9,652 bases of DNA, taken from Cryomorphaceae bacterium. GTDB taxonomy: Bacteria > Bacteroidota > Bacteroidia > Flavobacteriales > UBA7312. Below are positions 7,201 through 9,652 of this stretch, piece after piece. The notes below the pieces were generated by a model. The model worked only from the letters and a program-made list of their open reading frames with translations. It was not told the origin of the DNA and did no database searches. Where the stretch lies: contig JABAYQ010000057.1 of NCBI GenBank assembly GCA_018608925.1, positions 1 through 9,652 on the forward strand, in the 5' to 3' direction. Position numbers and translations under genes: made by a program. The first letter of the stretch is position 1. Each line of letters opens with the position of its first letter.

Positions 7201-8487
7201 ATGAATGTATTAGTATTAGGATCAGGAGGAAGAGAACACGCTTTGAGCTGGAAAATAGCTCAAAGTAGTATGTGTGAGAAAATATTTATCGCACCAGGAA
7301 ACTCTGGAACAAAATTAGTTGGTGAGAACGTAGACATTAACGTTACGGACTTCGAAGCTATAAAGAAGTTTGTAATAGAGAAGTCTATCGAGATGGTAGT
7401 AGTAGGCCCTGAGGACCCACTAGTGCTAGGTATTTATGATTTCTTTCAGCAAGACAAAGACCTTAAAGAGGCTTGCTTAATAGGGCCTTCAAAAGAAGGT
7501 GCTAAGCTAGAAGGGAGTAAAGAGTTTTCTAAGCAGTTCATGGAAAAACACTCTATTCCTACTGCCAAATACCAAAGTTTTACCAAAACAAACCTAGAAC
7601 ATGGATATGCCTTTCTAGAAACCTTATCTCCTCCTTATGTCTTGAAAGCAGACGGATTAGCGGCAGGAAAAGGAGTTCTTATTTTGGATGACCTAAACGA
7701 GGCTAAAAAAGAATTAAAATTAATGCTTACCCAATCTAAGTTTGGAGCGGCAAGTGATAAAGTAGTTATCGAAGAATTTCTCGATGGAATAGAACTCTCT
7801 GTTTTTGTTTTAACAGACGGAAAAGACTACAAAGTTTTACCTTCGGCTAAAGACTACAAAAGAATAGGAGAAGGAGACAAAGGCCTAAACACAGGAGGAA
7901 TGGGCGCTATTTCTCCAGTACCTTTTGCCGATAAATTCTTTTTAGAAAAAGTAGAAGACAGAATTATTAAACCAACTATCGAAGGGTTAAAATCCCAAGA
8001 GATAGAATATAAAGGTTTTATCTTTATTGGGCTTATGAATGTAAAGGGTGATCCTTTTGTTATCGAATACAATGTAAGGATGGGAGACCCAGAAACCGAG
8101 GTAGTTATTCCTAGAATAAAGTCCGATTTACTAAACCTATTTAAAGGGATTGCTGACGGAACTTTCGGAGAAAAAGATTTTTATGTAGACCAAGATTTTG
8201 CTGCAACGGTAATGCTTGTTTCGGGAGGCTACCCTGAAGCATACCAAAAAGGCAAAGTAATTTCTGGTTTAGATAATGTAGAAAACGGAATGGTTTTTCA
8301 TGCCGGCACTAAAGATGATGGGGATCAGATAGTAACCAATGGAGGAAGAGTATTAGCTCTAACTTCTTTCGGAAGAGACATTGAAGACGCAACTTCTAAA
8401 GCATTTGCTAACGCAGAAAAAATAGAATCTGAAGGAAAAAATTATAGAAAAGATATCGGATTAGATCTATTAAAGCAGGAAGCTTAA
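7201..8487 (+). CDS. purD: phosphoribosylamine-glycine ligase (GAR synthetase)
   Basis: PurD catalyses the second step of de novo purine synthesis, joining 5-phosphoribosylamine and glycine with ATP to give glycinamide ribonucleotide. The 428 residues match the usual monofunctional bacterial enzyme. In order they show the N-terminal Rossmann-like domain with VLVLGSGGREHALSWK (3-18) and APGNSGT (31-37), then VGPEDPL (68-74). The ATP-grasp domain follows, with KADGLAAGKGVL (149-160), EEFLDGIELSVF (191-202), GEGDKGLNTGGMGAISPV (223-240) and the metal/ATP site EYNVRMGDPETE (289-300). The start ATG lies one base after the carboxylase stop, implying translational coupling in the lepA-yebC-pccB-purD unit. 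Its stop codon overlaps that of the convergent small membrane gene within CTTAAG. The enzyme is intact. Confidence 0.98.
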   Translation: MNVLVLGSGGREHALSWKIAQSSMCEKIFIAPGNSGTKLVGENVDINVTDFEAIKKFVIEKSIEMVVVGPEDPLVLGIYDFFQQDKDLKEACLIGPSKEGAKLEGSKEFSKQFMEKHSIPTAKYQSFTKTNLEHGYAFLETLSPPYVLKADGLAAGKGVLILDDLNEAKKELKLMLTQSKFGAASDKVVIEEFLDGIELSVFVLTDGKDYKVLPSAKDYKRIGEGDKGLNTGGMGAISPVPFADKFFLEKVEDRIIKPTIEGLKSQEIEYKGFIFIGLMNVKGDPFVIEYNVRMGDPETEVVIPRIKSDLLNLFKGIADGTFGEKDFYVDQDFAATVMLVSGGYPEAYQKGKVISGLDNVENGMVFHAGTKDDGDQIVTNGGRVLALTSFGRDIEDATSKAFANAEKIESEGKNYRKDIGLDLLKQEA

Positions 8488-8651
8488 GACTCTCCGTTTC
8501 TTTTAAAGATTACTAGTTTTCTAGTCCAGTAGATAAAAAATGCAGCAATAACAAAAACTGAAAGATAGTTAGGAATATTTCCTAAAGTTGGCATTATAGA
8601 AAGTATAGCGGTGAACATATCGCCTAATCCGTTCCAAAAACTTGTCATCAT
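8484..8651 (-). CDS. small single-helix membrane protein, DUF6341-like
   Basis: An open frame of 55 residues, reading MMTSFWNGLGDMFTAIL at its start and ending YWTRKLVIFKRNGES. It has an amphipathic N-terminus, a hydrophobic segment at about 29-45 (YLSVFVIAAFFIYW), then a basic tail, so a single-pass inner-membrane topology with a cytoplasmic C-terminus is likely. From memory the pattern, with an F-W/F-x-G start and a YW..(K/Q)L..F..(N/T)GE end, resembles the uncharacterised DUF6341 family of Flavobacteriia, often found near purD and DUF6427 genes. It is shorter than the members I recall, which are about 70 residues. Support for a real gene comes from a perfect -7 element 25 nt upstream and an end placed exactly against the purD stop. 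A start at the second Met (8648) is equally possible. Function unknown. Confidence 0.7.
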   Translation of the reverse strand: MMTSFWNGLGDMFTAILSIMPTLGNIPNYLSVFVIAAFFIYWTRKLVIFKRNGES

Positions 8652-8675
8652 AATCTTTAAATATTATTGTTGGTG

Positions 8676-8683
8676 CAAAAGTA
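8676..8683 (-). promoter_or_regulatory. -7 promoter element of the small DUF6341-like gene
   Basis: Read on the minus strand this is TACTTTTG, a perfect TAnnTTTG element ending 25 nt before the small gene's start, and the same octamer as upstream of the HAD gene. No clear -33 TTTG is seen; that region would lie inside the first codons of the divergent membrane gene. Confidence 0.45.
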
Positions 8684-8701
8684 GAAATATTTATAAAATA
8701 A

Positions 8702-9652
8702 ATGATAGTAAATATCCTTAAAACTTCAAAGCCTATTTCAATGCTAACATTTGTAGTATTGTGCTTGCTTTTTTTGATTACTACATTTAGTTATAATTTC
8801 GATATTTCTTTGTCTAAATCAGGCTACCCTCTTTTTGATCTTTTTAATGTTTTGTCGTTTCAGAAAATATGGCTGGCAAAAATTTTGGTTTTTGCTCTCT
8901 CTATTTTAGCTTCTATGGGCTGGAATAATTTACTTTACGATAAAGCAATTCTAAATAAAAGTTCTATTCTGCCTGCTTCTTTGGTTTTAATTATGTCGGT
9001 TGTGTTTTGGTATTCGCCTTTATGGCCGGTGCATTTTTTAATGCTTTTTTTCCTGCAAAAATTATTTTCTATTTATCAAATAGATAAACCATATTCTTAT
9101 TTGTTCGATGCCGGATTAATTTTAGGACTTTGCTTTTTAATGTATCCTCCTTCTATATTTTTTCTGCTTACTATTTTTAGTGCCACCTTTATCTATAGCG
9201 CAGTAAGCTGGAGGAACTTCGTTATTCCCGTTTTAGGATTTACTACTCCCATTCTAATTTGCATTGCTTATTGCTATAACTACACCTCTATTTCCGACTA
9301 TATTATTCATTACCAGCAAGCGCTTTCTTTTGATTTGCTTTCTATTTCAATACCTAAGTTTGCTGTTTTTTTTGTTGCGGTTATAAGTCTTGTTTTTATA
9401 CTTTCTATTTTTGAGCTAATTAATTGGTTGCCAATGAAAAGTTTGAAGTCTAGAAATTCGTTTATTTTACTTTTCATATTTTCAATTTGTGCTTTTTTAG
9501 GACTGTTTGTTAGTTCTAGTCAAGGTTGGAATCATTTATTATTATTCGCTCTTCCTTTCTCTGCTTTGTCTGCTAATTACTTTCTTTTTTCCCAAAAGAA
9601 ATGGTGGTATCAATCTGTTTTTACCATCTTGTTTTTATCTGTAGCATATTTC
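8702..9652 (+). CDS. polytopic membrane protein of DUF6427 type (partial, 3' end outside the window)
   Basis: The frame opens with ATG (MIVNILKTSKPISMLTF) and stays open for 317 codons to the window edge, so the C-terminus is missing. The protein is strongly hydrophobic, with about ten predicted membrane segments at roughly 11-30, 55-72, 88-104, 107-124, 135-149, 151-168, 172-192, 217-240, 254-271 and 278-296, plus an eleventh starting near 303. Short loops carry Trp/Tyr/Lys-rich stretches. The MIxNxxKxSKP opening, the LMYPPSIFFLL segment and the WRNFVIPVLGFTTP segment match what I remember of the DUF6427 family, uncharacterised membrane proteins of Flavobacteriia. Its start is 50 bp from the divergent DUF6341-like gene, suggesting a shared control region. 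No catalytic residues can be named; an O-antigen or glycan role would be a guess. Confidence 0.75.
   Translation, partial: MIVNILKTSKPISMLTFVVLCLLFLITTFSYNFDISLSKSGYPLFDLFNVLSFQKIWLAKILVFALSILASMGWNNLLYDKAILNKSSILPASLVLIMSVVFWYSPLWPVHFLMLFFLQKLFSIYQIDKPYSYLFDAGLILGLCFLMYPPSIFFLLTIFSATFIYSAVSWRNFVIPVLGFTTPILICIAYCYNYTSISDYIIHYQQALSFDLLSISIPKFAVFFVAVISLVFILSIFELINWLPMKSLKSRNSFILLFIFSICAFLGLFVSSSQGWNHLLLFALPFSALSANYFLFSQKKWWYQSVFTILFLSVAYF

Noticed and set aside
6906..8072. Antisense frames in pccB (6906-7163) and purD (7854-8072)
   Set aside because: Both are shadows of conserved enzyme domains.
8512..8525. Hairpin ACTAG-TTTT-CTAGT just after purD, a possible terminator
   Set aside because: Perfect 5-bp stem but no U tract follows on either strand, and it lies inside the small minus-strand coding frame, where it encodes the TRKLV region.
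1..9652. Mobile elements, CRISPR arrays, tRNA or rRNA genes, attachment sites
   Set aside because: No transposase or integrase motifs, spaced direct repeats, tRNA-like cloverleaf or rRNA sequence seen on reading either strand.

Overview
The window reads as ordinary chromosome from an AT-rich member of the Bacteroidota, most likely a Flavobacteriales-type organism. Four things point there. The protein families are typical of the phylum: a 190-residue Crp/Fnr regulator ending in SLSRIR, an MGRAFEFRKARK-type YebC, and a DUF6341-like/DUF6427 membrane pair. Start codons lack Shine-Dalgarno sequences. TAnnTTTG-type -7 promoter elements lie 23-28 nt upstream of several start codons. Genes are packed with almost no space between them. 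I see no mobile element, CRISPR array, rRNA or tRNA.

Layout. (1) 114-2270, plus strand: a Crp/Fnr-family regulator, then a probable two-gene operon of an Hsp31/HchA-like DJ-1 superfamily protein and an NfsB-like nitroreductase. A perfect 11-bp palindrome sits between the -33 and -7 regions of the operon's promoter and is a good operator candidate. Together these look like a small electrophile/redox-stress module under local control (inference). (2) 2273-2920, minus strand: a HAD phosphatase, convergent with the nitroreductase and only 2 bp from it. (3) 2921-3077: a divergent intergenic region holding the HAD promoter and a terminator-like hairpin in the presumed lepA leader. (4) 3078-8487, plus strand: a tight unit lepA - yebC - acyl-CoA carboxylase carboxyltransferase (pccB-like) - purD with gaps of 36, 6 and 1 bp. 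It joins two ribosome-acting translation factors with propionyl-CoA/branched-chain metabolism and purine synthesis. (5) 8484-8651, minus strand: a 55-residue single-helix membrane protein whose stop codon overlaps that of purD. (6) 8702 to the window end, plus strand: a polytopic membrane protein of DUF6427 type, cut by the window edge.

I do not find a clear new biological system. The items most worth following are the palindrome with its neighbouring regulator, the altered metal-site residues in the Hsp31-like protein, and the divergent pair of uncharacterised membrane proteins next to purD. The longest non-coding stretch is 157 bp (2921-3077). Bases 1-113 hold nothing I can call beyond a weak promoter-like sequence.
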